From: Thinopyrum elongatum
Lineage: Eukaryota; Streptophyta; Magnoliopsida; Poales; Poaceae
Assembly: GCA_011799875.1 (NCBI GenBank)
Contig: CM022302.1
Span: 518,687,229-518,751,228, forward strand
Direction: 5' to 3'
Length of the DNA stretch: 64,000 bases
Both the position numbers and the translations under genes were made by a program. Below, piece after piece: positions 11,137 to 21,091 of the stretch (position 1 is its first letter; every line of letters starts with the position of its first letter). The notes under the pieces were generated by a model, which worked only from the letters and a program-made list of their open reading frames with translations, did not search any database and was not told where the DNA came from.

Positions 11137-11949
11137 TTGAATAGTGGTCAATATCATGTGTTTACCACGAGCTTATGCAAGCGAGACCAAAAACTTCATA
11201 AGCGAGCAGTAAACGCGGTTGAGCCGGCAGTTCCTCGCTACTTGCGATGGTCTGAACAGCCTATTGTGTGGAGTCGTGAGGATCACCCGCCCCGGGTTGA
11301 CAATCTGGGTCAATTGGCTTTGGTGGTTGCGCCTCAGGTTGGAGGGTACAAGTTTACTAAAGTGCTTATGAATGGATGCAGTAGTATCAATATCCTTTAC
11401 TATGATACTTTTCGTCGTATGAATTTAACTGACAAAGATCTTAAGCCGTCTTCTACTGTCTTTCATGGGGTGGTGCCTGGTAAGTCGGTGTATCCGGCGG
11501 GTAAGATAACTTTGGAGGTAGCTTTTGGCGATGATCACGATTACAGGGCTGAAAAGTTAACTTTCGAAGTGGTTAAGATAAAGAGCCCTTATCAAGCCTT
11601 GTTTGGGCGGCCGGCTTATGCTAAGTTTATGGCACGACCTTGTTATGTTTATTTACAGCTTAAAATGCCGAGTCGCAAGGGCACCATCACGGTGCACGGT
11701 GACAGGAAGATAGCTTTGGAGTGTGAAGAGGGCGATGCTGCTTATGCTGAGTCTGTTTGTGTAACAGAGGAACTGAAGTTCTACAAAGACAACGTTGACC
11801 TGGCAGATATGACCCCCTTGAAAAAGCCAACCACGGAGCATGATCCCTTATTGAAGTTTAAGTCGGCAGATGACACTAAGTTGGTTTATTTTGTTCCTTG
11901 TGATTCATCCAGGCAGTTCAATATCAGTGCTAATATGGATCCGAAATAG
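11137..11949 (+). pseudogene. Aspartic protease region of gypsy pol, catalytic Asp replaced
   Basis: This segment holds the retropepsin-like region that cuts Gag-Pol. The active-site strand reads KVLMNGCSSINILYYDTFR. In relatives the residue after LM is the catalytic Asp, but here codon 11,371-11,373 is AAT (Asn), one G-to-A change. The C-terminal part (GRPAYAKFMARPCYVYLQLK) matches the protease-RT linker of this lineage. The frame closes at TAG 11,947-11,949 (CAG in an intact copy is the simplest reading) and the same frame continues into the RT. The catalytic loss is read from the sequence; the family assignment is by motif. Confidence 0.8.
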
Positions 11950-12012
11950 GAAGGCGCGCTCATCGAGTTCATCCGTGAGAACCGGGACATCTTTGCATGG
12001 AAACCTTCAGAC

Positions 12013-13335
12013 ATGCCAGGTGTACCGAGGGAACTCGCTGAGCACACTCTCAATGTTGATCCAAAGTTTAAACCAGTCAAGCAATTCCTTCGTCGTTTTA
12101 ATGAAGAGAGGCGCAAGGCCATTGGTGAGGAAGTGGCCCGGCTCTTGGCGGCTGGGTTTATTGTTGAAGTTTTTCATCCCGAGTGGTTGGCTAACCCGGT
12201 GCTGGTACTCAAAAAGAATGGCACTTGGCGTATGTGTGTGGATTACACAGACCTTAACAATGCCTGTCCGGCTGACCCTTTTGCTCTCCCTCGTATTGAT
12301 CAGATCATCGATGCTACGGCGGGTTGTGAGTGTTCAAGCTTTCTGGATGCTTATTCTGGTTATCATCAGATCAAGATGGCGGTTAAGGACCAGGAGAAGA
12401 TAGCTTTCATCACTCCCTTTGGAGCCTTCTGCTATGTGTCTATGCCTTTTGGGCTCAAGAGTGCCCAGGCGACTTATCAGCGGTGTGTTCAAAATTGCCT
12501 CCATGACCAGATTGGACGCAATGTTCATGCTTATGTGGATGATATTGTTGTGAAATCTAGGAAGAAAGATACTTTGATAGATGATTTGAAGGAGACCTTT
12601 GACAATCTCCGGGTCTACAAGATGATGCTTAACCCGGCTAAGTGTGTCTTTGGTGTGCCAGCAGGTAAGCTCTTGGGTTTTTTGGTTTCTGAAAGAGGCA
12701 TTGAGGCTAACCCGGAGAAAATCAAAGCTATCACTTCTTTGGCTAAGCCGGCGTGTATTAATGACGTCCAGCGTCTGGCGGGTCGTATTGCGGCCTTAAG
12801 CCGGTTTATAAGCCGTTTGGGCGAAAAGGCTATCCCTCTGTATCAGATGATGAAGAAAACAGATCATTTTGTCTGGAGTGATGCTGCTGATCAGGCATTT
12901 GAGGCATTGAAAAAGCAGTTGGCTGAGCCGCCAATCCTTGCAGCTCCTATTGATAAGGAGCCCTTGTTGTTATATGTGGCTGCTAATAGCCGAGCCGTCA
13001 GTGTGACAATTGTTGTGGAAAGAAAGGAATCAGGCAAGGAATATCCGGTTCAGCGACTGGTTTATTATGTTAGCGAGGTACTCATTGAATCCAAGCAGAG
13101 ATACCCACATTGGCAGAAGCTAGTCTATGGCGTGTTCATGGCTAGTCGTAAGTTGAAGCAGTATTTCCTTGGTCATCCCATCACTGTGGTCAGTTCTACT
13201 CCCTTGGGAGATATTATTCAAAACAGAGAAGCCACAGGTCGGGTAGCCAAGTGGGCTATTGAGCTTGGACCCCATGGTTTGAAGTATGTGCCTCGGACAG
13301 CTATCAAAGTCTCAAGCACTTGTGGATTTCATTAA
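12013..13335 (+). pseudogene. Reverse transcriptase of the gypsy element
   Basis: The RT domain (PF00078 type) copies element RNA into DNA. Visible motifs are HPEWLANPVLVLKKNGTWRM, CVDYTDLNNACP, SFLDAYSGYHQIKM, FGAFCYVSMPFGLKSAQATYQ and the catalytic HAYVDDIVVKS, all intact. The connection domain follows (APIDKEPLLLYVAANS, QKLVYGVFMASRKLKQYF). An extra base near 13,309 shifts the frame just before RNase H, so the ORF ends early at 13,335. The residues of the catalytic box are preserved, so the break here is a frameshift and not an active-site mutation. Confidence 0.87.
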
Positions 13336-15154
13336 TGACTGGACAGAGTTGCAGATGCCTGAAGAAAAGCCGGATAGCACATATTGGACTATTCATTTTG
13401 ATGGATCCAGGCAGTTGGAAGGCTCGGGGGCTGGAGTTATTTTGACTTCCCCACGAGGTGATAAATTTTGTTATGTTCTAAGGTTGATGTTCCCTTGTAC
13501 TAACAATGCTGCTGAGTATGAAGCCTTGCTCCATGGTCTTCGGATGGCTAAAGAGATGAATCTAAGCTGGGTGAGGTGTTTTGGCGACTCAGACTTGGTG
13601 GCTCAGCAAGTTTCAGGCACTTGGGATTCCAAGGACCCACTCATGGCGGCTTATCGCCGAGAGGTTGATGCTATTGCTGGTCATTTCAAGGGCTATCAAG
13701 TGGAGCATGTTGATCGCAGGAAAAATGAGGCTGCTGATGCTTTAAGCCGGCTAGGGTCCCAGCGTAAGCCGGTACCACCTAATATCTTCCTTGATATCTT
13801 GCATAATCCTTCGGTTAAATTGCCTACGAAGGAAGATCTTGCTATTCATGACCCGGAGGCACAGTTGGTGGCGGCTCTTCATGCTATTCCTGATTGGACA
13901 GTTCCATATTTGGCTTATATGACCCGGGGCGAGTTACCTGAAGACGAAACTTTGGCCAGGCAGATAACCCGGTGGTCTAAGTCAATGACTATTGTCAATG
14001 GTGAGTTGCACCAATGCAGTGTTACAGGGGTGTTTCAGCGTTGTGTTTCTCCTGAGGAGGGCCGTGAGATTCTACGAGAGATTCATGAAGGAGATTGTGG
14101 CCATCATGCCGGCTCTAAGTCTCTCGTGGCTAAGGCTTTTTGTCATGGGTTTTATTGGCTGACGCCTCATGCTGATGCAGAGGATTTCGTTAGCAAGTGC
14201 GATGGTTGTCAAAAAATTTCAAGACGAGCTCACGTCCCGGCTCAAGAATTGAGGATGATTCCAATTACTTGGCCGTTTGCAGTCTGGGGGTTGGACATGG
14301 TGGGGCCTTTTAAAAGATCCAAGGATAAAAAGACTCACCTCCTGGTGGCAGTTGACAAGTTTACAAAGTGGGTTGAGGCTGAGCCGGTCAGCAAGTGTGA
14401 TGCAGCGACGGCGGTTCAATTCATCAAAAAGGTGATCTTTCGTTTTGGATACCCTAATAGTATCATCACTGATAATGGTACTAATCTGTCTAAGGGTGCT
14501 ATAAAAGAATTTTGTCAACAAGAGCATATTCGTCTTGACGTTTCATCTGTGGCCCACCCCCAGTCCAATGGTCAAGCTGAAAGAGCCAATCAAGAAATCT
14601 TGAAAGGAATAAAACCCTGGCTCATGGTCCCTTTGCAGAGGACGCCGGGTTATTGGGTTGAGGAGTTGCCTTCAGTGCTATGGAGTATCAATACTACCCC
14701 CAATAGATCTACGAGTTACACGCCTTTCTTTATGGTTTACGGAGCAGAGGCGGTTCTCCCTAGTGACGTCCGTCATGACTCGCCCCATGTGGCGGCTTAT
14801 GTTGAAGCTGATAATGAAAAAGCACGTCAGGATGCCCTTGACCTTCAGGATGAGGAACGTGACCTTGCGGCAGCTCGTTCAGCAATTTACCAGCAAAACT
14901 TGCATCGTTATCATAGCCACCGGGTTAAAACCCGGACCTTTCAAGAAGGTGACTTGGTGCTCCGGCTCATCCAGGATCAAACTGACATGCACAAGTTATC
15001 CACACCTTGGGAAGGGTCCTTTTTGGTCAGCAAAAATCTGAACAACGGGTCATACTACCTTATCGATGTTCGAAACGAAAAGGACTCACGCACGTCGGAG
15101 GAGGAGACCCGCCGGCCGTGGAACATTGCTCATCTTCGGCCCTATTACACCTGA
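13310..15154 (+). pseudogene. RNase H and integrase of the gypsy element
   Basis: After the frameshift an open frame of about 610 codons encodes two enzymes. RNase H has the acidic residues in HFDGSRQLEGSGAG, NNAAEYEALLHGL, GDSDLVAQQV and the final RRKNEAADALSRLG. Integrase has an HHCC zinc finger (HEGDCGHHAG...CDGCQKISRRAHVPAQEL) and a D,D-35-E core (VWGLDMVGPF, IITDNGTNLS, NGQAERANQEILKG). The end is RRPWNIAHLRPYYT and a TGA at 15,152. All catalytic residues I can see are present. It is unusable only because upstream frames are broken. Confidence 0.88.
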
Positions 15155-15209
15155 GCCACCGGCTCTTGTGATGTACATATTTCTACCTATGTATATATTA
15201 TGATTAGTA

Positions 15210-15302
15210 CTCCCTCCGTCCCAAAATAAGTGTCTCAACTTTGTACTAGCTCTAGTACAAATTTGTACTAAGCTCAAGACACTTATTTTGGGACGGAGGG
15301 AG
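15210..15302. mobile_element. Stowaway-type MITE, 93 bp
   Basis: Perfect terminal inverted repeats (CTCCCTCCGTCCCAAAATAA at the left and its complement at the right) are flanked by TA on both sides. The inner part folds into one hairpin. It sits in the 3' region of the gypsy element, so it inserted later. The same family occurs at 51,308-51,400. Confidence 0.93.
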
Positions 15303-16560
15303 TATAATAAAGCCGGCATCCCTGATAATTCAGGGCCTCTGTTGTTTCATTTCTGAGAATCTGAGTCTTTATTGTCAATTCATAAGATCACTTGGGGGCT
15401 TCCTACTCACTGAGCATAGCTATGATTACCCCCTTGATCCGGCTTGCACGCCTTGTTACAAATAGTTTGGGGGCTTCCTGCTCATTGAGCATAGCTGTGA
15501 CTACCCTATTTATCCTGCTTATATGCCTGGATTGAAAAATTACTTGGGGGCTTTTTGTTTAATGAAACAAGAGCTTTGTTGTCCCTTGTAATAGGCTTGG
15601 ACGCCAGGTGTATTCACCAAAAATCCGGGTTATCCTGCCTTTGTATACCTGCCACTCCGACCAGGTAATCCTGGAATGACTCGCCGTACTCTTGATAGTC
15701 AATCTTAGAAAGACCCTGAACTTGTCAAAGTTAATATGGCGATTGGTCATGTGAGGCCCGGTTTACAGGTTTGAATGAAGGATTAACTCAGTGGCTATGC
15801 GGCCCTTGAATAGCACTTGATATTGAGGCTTGGCAGCCTATGAAGGCCTTGTTTTATCTGATTTATTTTTGATTTGAACATTTTTTGGGTTCATCTTTTG
15901 TACCATATTGATATATGGTTTAAAAATTGATTCAGGCCATGTAGCCTTGATCCTTATAATTTATGTTTGAGTATATCCGAAGTTTTGATAACCCGGCCTA
16001 GCTTTGGATGATAAGTCGCCAGTGTGTTTTGATTATACGCTTGGAGTTCTGCGCTCTAAGTCCTTGGGATGTTACCCTTGCTGCATACGGCGTTGTAAGC
16101 CGGCGGTATGAATAAATGGAACAGGGTGCTGGGATATTACCCTTACTGCATATGGCATGGTAAGCCGGTAGTATAAACAAACATCACAGGTATGATATTT
16201 ACTTGTTATGAGTGTATGAGGTTTGTATAATCCCGCCCTGGTTATGGACTATACAGTCACCAGCGGATTTTCTGTGGGGTATTATGACCCGCCCTGGGGT
16301 AAACCGCCAGGGCACATGTTATCTGTTTGTGTGTAGGCAATATGATAAACATGATCTGCATGATTGATGATATTATGAGCATAAGTGGCAGATCTTCAAC
16401 ATCGGATCGGCGGCTCAAAAGTATTATATATAAGCATGCACGATGGCATGGCAGATCATTGTTTTCAGCTACCTATTACAATGCATTGACGGCCCAAAAG
16501 AATTAAGTGTTTTTGAGGCACACAGCATCCAATGATGTGGATGGTAAACCGGCTCTTGCA
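15303..16560. other. Non-coding 3' region of the gypsy element
   Basis: There is no sense ORF. The phrase cttgggggcttcctactcac, followed by tgagcatagct, repeats near 15,390 and 15,467, and GACCCGCC/CCGGC words are frequent, as in the LTR. Near 16,060 and 16,125 the phrase ggtgctgggatattaccc/gggatgttacccttgctgcat recurs. These are degenerate direct repeats of the element's own spacer. Confidence 0.6.
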
Positions 16561-17571
16561 TTAGTTGGTTTGGTCTTGGCGGGTTGAGGCTTCCGGGTCA
16601 TCCTGCACCGATTCTTCTTCCTCCTCTGTCGTCTGGAAGTTAGGCGATAACCAATTGATCCCAGTCAAAGCTTTGACAACAGCTTCATCATCTATAAGGG
16701 TTGGCGGGTCAATGTCAGGAGCGAAGGTGTGCTTACGCGTTGGCGGGATAAGGTCCATGGCCTCATACACCGGCGCCTTCACTTTGGCATTTTCAGCATC
16801 ATAAACAAGATGATATTTGGAGAGATCAGTCTCTTGGGCCAATTTGCTTGCAAAGGGACGCATCTCCCTTACTATTTTTGTGAAGTCCTTCGCACTGAAG
16901 GGAGACCCATCTTCTTTTAAACTCGGGTAGCCGATGGCTAGTTCTGCCGGGTCAACCTCTGCTTGCCATGCCTTTGCCCGGCTCAAGGCCGTCATGGCAC
17001 CGGCTCTGGCGGTTGATCGTTTCAATTCTTCAACTCTTTGTGGCAGCACAGATAGCTTCTCCAACGTCTCCTTGATGAGGGAAGGCGGTTGCTTCTTATG
17101 GGTGGAAGCAGAGATAGCTCGTTGAGCGCCAGTGTATAATTGCTCTATAAGAGTGTAGGCAGCTTTCAGCTTCATGCGCATGTCTGAGTCAAAGTGGGAG
17201 ATTCTGGAGCCTGCGTTGCCAAAGAGATTGATAAACCGGCTGAATGATTGTTCAAGGCATGGATGATGAAAGATTGAAATATATTATCGCTTACCAAAGA
17301 TGGCGGCTGTCATGCTATTGATTTGATGTTTTAAGCCGGATAACTCGTCAGTAACCGGCTTAAGGGTAGCCTCAGCATCTTCTGCTCTTTTTTGTAGAGC
17401 TGCCTTCTCGGTTTCCCAGCCGTTTCTCTCAGCACTAAAGTCCTTTTTCAGTTTTTCAATATTTTCCAAAGCGATCTTCAGTTCTGATTTCGCCTTGGAA
17501 GTCTCAGATTGCTGGGTCTGAATGTTTTGCCTCAGATCACTGACTTGAGATTCCTTCATGTTCAATTCAGC
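16561..17571 (-). CDS. Antisense spliced ORF inside the gypsy element
   Basis: On the minus strand, exon 17,571-17,295 follows an acceptor (tttttatgtgacag) and ends at G|GTAAGC. A second exon begins after ttggcaacgcag at 17,210 and runs to TAA near 16,561. The junction is in frame, giving about 308 residues. The first exon is a heptad-like coiled coil (KIALENIEKLKKDFSAERNG). The second has helices, then a conserved-looking stretch (SLKEDGSPFSAKDFTKIVRE, KYHLVYDAENAKVKAPVYEA) and an acidic tail. Entry at 17,571 is phase 0, so more exons should lie to the right, where the element is truncated. Extra ORFs, some antisense, are described for Tat-type gypsy elements; the role is unknown. Confidence 0.6.
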
Positions 17572-17998
17572 CTGTCACATAAAAAGGCAGACAGTATGAC
17601 GTTCTGATGATCATCTTATTTTAAGTCCCAAGCATAATACAAGTATTTTACTTGGCACTTGGGGGCTAATGCACATTGCTCTTTTCTTGAAGAAAATTAT
17701 ATGATGACTCGGTTACACTGTTATAACTATAGCCGACTCATGGGGGCTACATGCGAAACTGAGTGCTACAATTTGAAGTCCCGGCTCAACTTGTCAGTTT
17801 AAGCCGGCCCTTGGGGGCTACATATGCGAAGTTGAGAACTACAATTTGCAGTCCCGGTTTAGCTATGCAGCTTAAGCCGGCCCTTGAGGGCTACTCGTTT
17901 TGACTCTGCAACTCCAAGACGCTATGACAGTAATGAAAGATTAAAGAGGCTATCTGAAGTCTACAGTATATTCAATTCTATCATATCCAGTAGACTTG
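17572..17998. other. Right end of the gypsy element, no LTR
   Basis: Three phrases of the form (aa)gccggcccttgggggctac repeat near 17,745, 17,810 and 17,880. The sequence then passes into host repeat at 17,999. Nothing here resembles the 5' LTR at 8,107-8,623. Confidence 0.6.
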
Positions 17999-18244
17999 AC
18001 TCCTACTGATACATTCAGTGATAATATCTCTTGTTTCGAGAGAAAGATTTCAAAATATGCTATTGATTAAAATAGGATTTCAGCAAACTCTAAATAAACA
18101 AACAAAGAGACGGAACCACTCCTAGTGATGGCTCAGTAATATATATGAGGGGATTTAAGTTCAGTAATAATCCTCAAACATACAACTGATTTCACATTAA
18201 AAAAATCGGCAGAAAAGTCTAAACGAAAAATCATACAAAAAATG

Positions 18245-18540
18245 GACCGACGATTGTATGCTTCAAGCTACTAATCTGGACTCAAATCCCCTCATATCGA
18301 CACACTACATTACCACCGCTTGAATAAATAAAAGGGACGATTCTATGCTTCAAGCTACTAGTCTGGACTAAAATCCCCTCGTATCTACACACTACATTAC
18401 CACCGCTTGAATAAAAAAAGGGACAATTCTATGCTTCAAGCTACTAATCGGGTCTCAAATCCCCTCATATCTACACACTACAATACCATCGCTTGAATGA
18501 AAAAAAAGGGACGATTCTATGCTTCAAGCTACTAATATGG
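18245..18540. repeat. Tandem array, units of about 86-89 bp
   Basis: Just over three units each start GATTCTATGCTTCAAGCTAC (first unit GATTGTATGC) and contain ctacacactacattaccacc and gcttgaataaa. Units begin near 18,250, 18,338, 18,423 and 18,512. It lies in the presumed first intron of the minus-strand gene whose ATG is at 18,660. Confidence 0.85.
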
Positions 18541-18639
18541 ACTTGACCCAAACAAAAAATGGAATACAAAAATCCCCTCAGATCTACTGCATCTCGCCAA
18601 CAAACAAACAAACAAGAAAGAGGAGGAGATAGCACTTAC

Positions 18640-18660
18640 TCCATCGGCGGCGGCGGCCAT
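18640..18660 (-). CDS. Candidate first coding exon, MAAAADG
   Basis: A minus-strand ATG at 18,660 begins ATGGCCGCCGCCGCCGATGG, followed by a consensus donor GTAAGTG at 18,639. The sequence upstream (18,661-18,770) is rich in CTCTTC and has no other ATG, as expected of a 5' leader. Only seven codons can be assigned and the product is unknown. It may start the gene with exon candidates at 7.4 kb and below 0.8 kb, but the splice phase to 7,483 does not match directly. Confidence 0.45.
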
Positions 18661-18918
18661 CCTCTCGCTGGCCGTGGAGGAGCACAACGATTCTCTTCGA
18701 TTCGTTGTAGAGATCTTCGGATTTCACAGAGAAGAATAGAGAGAGGGGAAAGAAATGGACTGACGACCTGGCCGTTCCACATCCGCTTAATTACCTCGGG
18801 GTGCCGCTCCCTCTCCGCTCCTCTTAATTACCACGAGGGTGGCACTTCCCACCTGCCCCAGCCCACAAACAAAACGGGAGACGCTCGTGCAAATCAAGGC
18901 CTGCCCCAAGCATTAGGG

Positions 18919-18981
18919 CCAGTTCTTTTGTGGCTTCTAGCAGCTTATTGCGGAAATAAGTTAGAAGCTCAAAAGAACTGG
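18919..18981. repeat. Terminal hairpin of the Harbinger element
   Basis: CCAGTTCTTTTGTGGCTTCT and, 20-odd bases later, TTAGAAGCTCAAAAGAACTGG form a near-perfect inverted repeat around ctta-ttgcggaaataag. The right end carries the same word (GAACTGG) twice in direct orientation (near 22,657 and 22,748) and no such hairpin, so the two ends are built differently. Confidence 0.8.
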
Positions 18982-19501
18982 TTTTAGAGAAGCTGGCTCA
19001 ACTTATTTCCAACCCTCTCCTCTTCACAATGAGAAAAAGCTGGGGGGGGGGAGTGACTTCCCGCAGCTTATGACTTAAAATCGAAGGGGTATATGAAAAG
19101 GGCATTGTGGTTCGCTGATATTACAAAGAAAATACCCCTCCCAGCCCCCACGCAGAAAGAAAGAAAAAACTCCCTGACCCGGTCGCGCATCGATCCCCTC
19201 TCCTCGCTCTCGCACTCGACCTGCGCTCACGCACAGAAAGTCTCGGGTTCGTCGCCGCCGCTGCTGGTCCCTGGCTCCTCGTCGCGGCTAGCACCGGCGA
19301 CATGGACGCCGGGTAGGAGCCCATCTCCCGCTGCTTCACCATCCTTTGCCGCGACTCCTAGGGCGCGGCTCCTTGCTCGCAGCAGCTCCTGGTCAGTCCG
19401 GCCAGGGCCCCACTCCAGTGAACGGCGCCCCACTCCGGCCGACGACCAAATCCGGTGAAGGACCCCCGTTCGTGCCCCTCCCCTCCTCCCAGTAGTTGGC
19501 C

Positions 19502-20869
19502 ATGAGCTCCTCTGCCAAGGTGAGCATCCCCTTTTGATTTTTTTGCCAAACATTCATCCAGATTTGCTATGAACTGCTGCTGATTATATATGGTGCTGCA
19601 TATACACTTGTTGCTATGAACTCCTGCTGATTATATATGATTTGCTATGTTTTCCTATTGATTTGCTATGTGGTGCTGAATATACACTTGCCATGTGCTG
19701 CTAGACATACATAAATACATGATGGATGTGTATTGTATTTGCCTCTGGATGCTACCATTGTATTTGCATAGAGGAAATCTTGATGGTTGTGTGTATGCTA
19801 CAATTGTATTTGCCTATCTATGATGCATATTAATTTTTGCTATTATGTTGTATTGCCATGATGAAAACTAGATGAAAGCACAGTGGGATAATGTGGGTCT
19901 TAGAACTTTCATTGACATTTGTGTGGAAGAAGTGAATGCCAATAACCGTGGCAAAGAAGGAACATTGACAAACCTTGGGTATGACAATTTGATAAGGAAG
20001 TTTTTTGAACGCACGAGGAGAGAATATACCAAAAAGCAATTCAAGAATAAGTGGGATGTGATGAAAAAAGAGTATGTTGTTTGGAAGACATTAACCCAAA
20101 AGGCATCCGGCATTGGGTTTGATCCTGTTACAAAGACCATTGCAGCAAGCGATGAATGGTGGGCGAATGAGATACAGGTATACATATTAATTTCAGTGGT
20201 TATTTTCTTCCTCTATCCTCATATTAATTTCAGTGCACTAATTTGTGATTTTTTTTCCAGAGAAATGAACTTGCCGCCAAGTTTCGATACGCTCCACTAG
20301 AGGATGAGATCAAACTGAGTGCTATATTTGATGATGTTAGTGTGACAAATGAGTATGCGAGGGCGCCACAACCCTCATCCCAAATTGGTGGCTCTCAAAT
20401 TCACATTGATGATGATGATGTGGGAGGCTCAGGATGTGAATTAGATGCTACTCATGTGACACCTAACAAAGCTAAGGGTCGAAAGAAGAGATCATGTCCT
20501 TATTCACCTAGTCCTACGATTGTGCAAAAGATTGCAAAAGATAGTGAGGATAGAATGCAGTTTAAGTGCATTGCTGACCTTTCGGAAAAGAGGGAGACTA
20601 GCCGTAATTCGGCGACATCTGAAATGAAGGAGGATCCTGTGAGAGATGAGATTAAGGAGATGAAGGACATGGTGGTGAATGATGGAGCTGAACCTGGAAG
20701 TGAAGTGTATTTCCATGCTCTAGAACTCTTTATGAAGAAGGAACATCGCGATGTCTTCAGTGCCCTAAAGGAGGAACACCCAAGTGTGAGGCTTGAATGG
20801 CTCAACAGGGCATGGGATACATTTATGAAAAAAATTAGAACAAGTCTTATGTTATTTCCTTTGTTGTAA
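19502..20869 (+). CDS. Harbinger ORF1, Myb/SANT-like DNA-binding protein
   Basis: This fits three exons: 19,502-19,519 (MSSSAK, donor GTGAGC), 19,872-20,177 (acceptor aaaactag, donor GTATAC) and 20,261-20,869 (acceptor ttttttttccag). All junctions are phase 0, giving about 310 residues with no stop. The middle exon is a Myb/SANT-like domain (PF12776 type): [55 protein letters not shown]. The last exon has a basic patch ([19 protein letters not shown]) and an acidic helical tail. In PIF/Harbinger elements this protein binds the ends and works with the transposase. It is still open although its partner is broken, so recent loss or chance are both possible. Confidence 0.78.
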
Positions 20870-21058
20870 ACTTATTTTCTTTGTTGGGAACTCATTTGTA
20901 TTGTTGTGAACTTATTTCCTTTGTTGGGAACTCATTTGTATTGTTATGAAGTAATTTGCTTTGTTGGGAACTCATTTGTATTGTTCTGAAGTAATTTGCT
21001 TTGTTCTGAACTCATTTGTATTGTTGTGAAGTCATTTATTTTGTTATGGACAAATGTT
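20865..21058. repeat. Tandem 40-bp repeat between the Harbinger genes
   Basis: About four to five units of TTTGTTGGGAACTCATTTGT followed by attgttgtgaacttatttc, with decay. They lie between ORF1 and the transposase exon and are probably part of the intergenic spacer. Confidence 0.85.
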
Positions 21059-21091
21059 AATGATATGTCTCTTGTGTTGTTTATATTACAG

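Larger units (their letters stand above)
8107..17998 (+). mobile_element. Ty3/gypsy Tat-lineage element lacking its 3' LTR
   Basis: The order is 5' LTR, primer-binding site, gag, protease, reverse transcriptase, RNase H, integrase, a long 3' region and an antisense ORF. That layout, with an extra ORF after integrase, is known from Tat-type gypsy elements of plants. The coding part is broken by at least three in-frame stops (TGA 9399, TAA 9816, TAG 11,947) and two +1 frameshifts (about 10,955 in a T8 run and 13,309). No copy of the 5' LTR occurs at the right end, although the interrupted host repeat resumes nearly in register. ACT is shared by both junctions. Confidence 0.85.

Noticed and set aside
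16230..16330. Possible 3' LTR of the gypsy element
   Set aside because: Shares only words such as GACCCGCC with the 5' LTR; no extended alignment and no LTR ends.
19093..19458. Plus-strand 121-codon ORF at the Harbinger 5' side
   Set aside because: Ser/Pro/Arg low complexity in the GC-rich leader. The three-exon ORF1 model starting at 19,502 has a domain and consensus splice sites.
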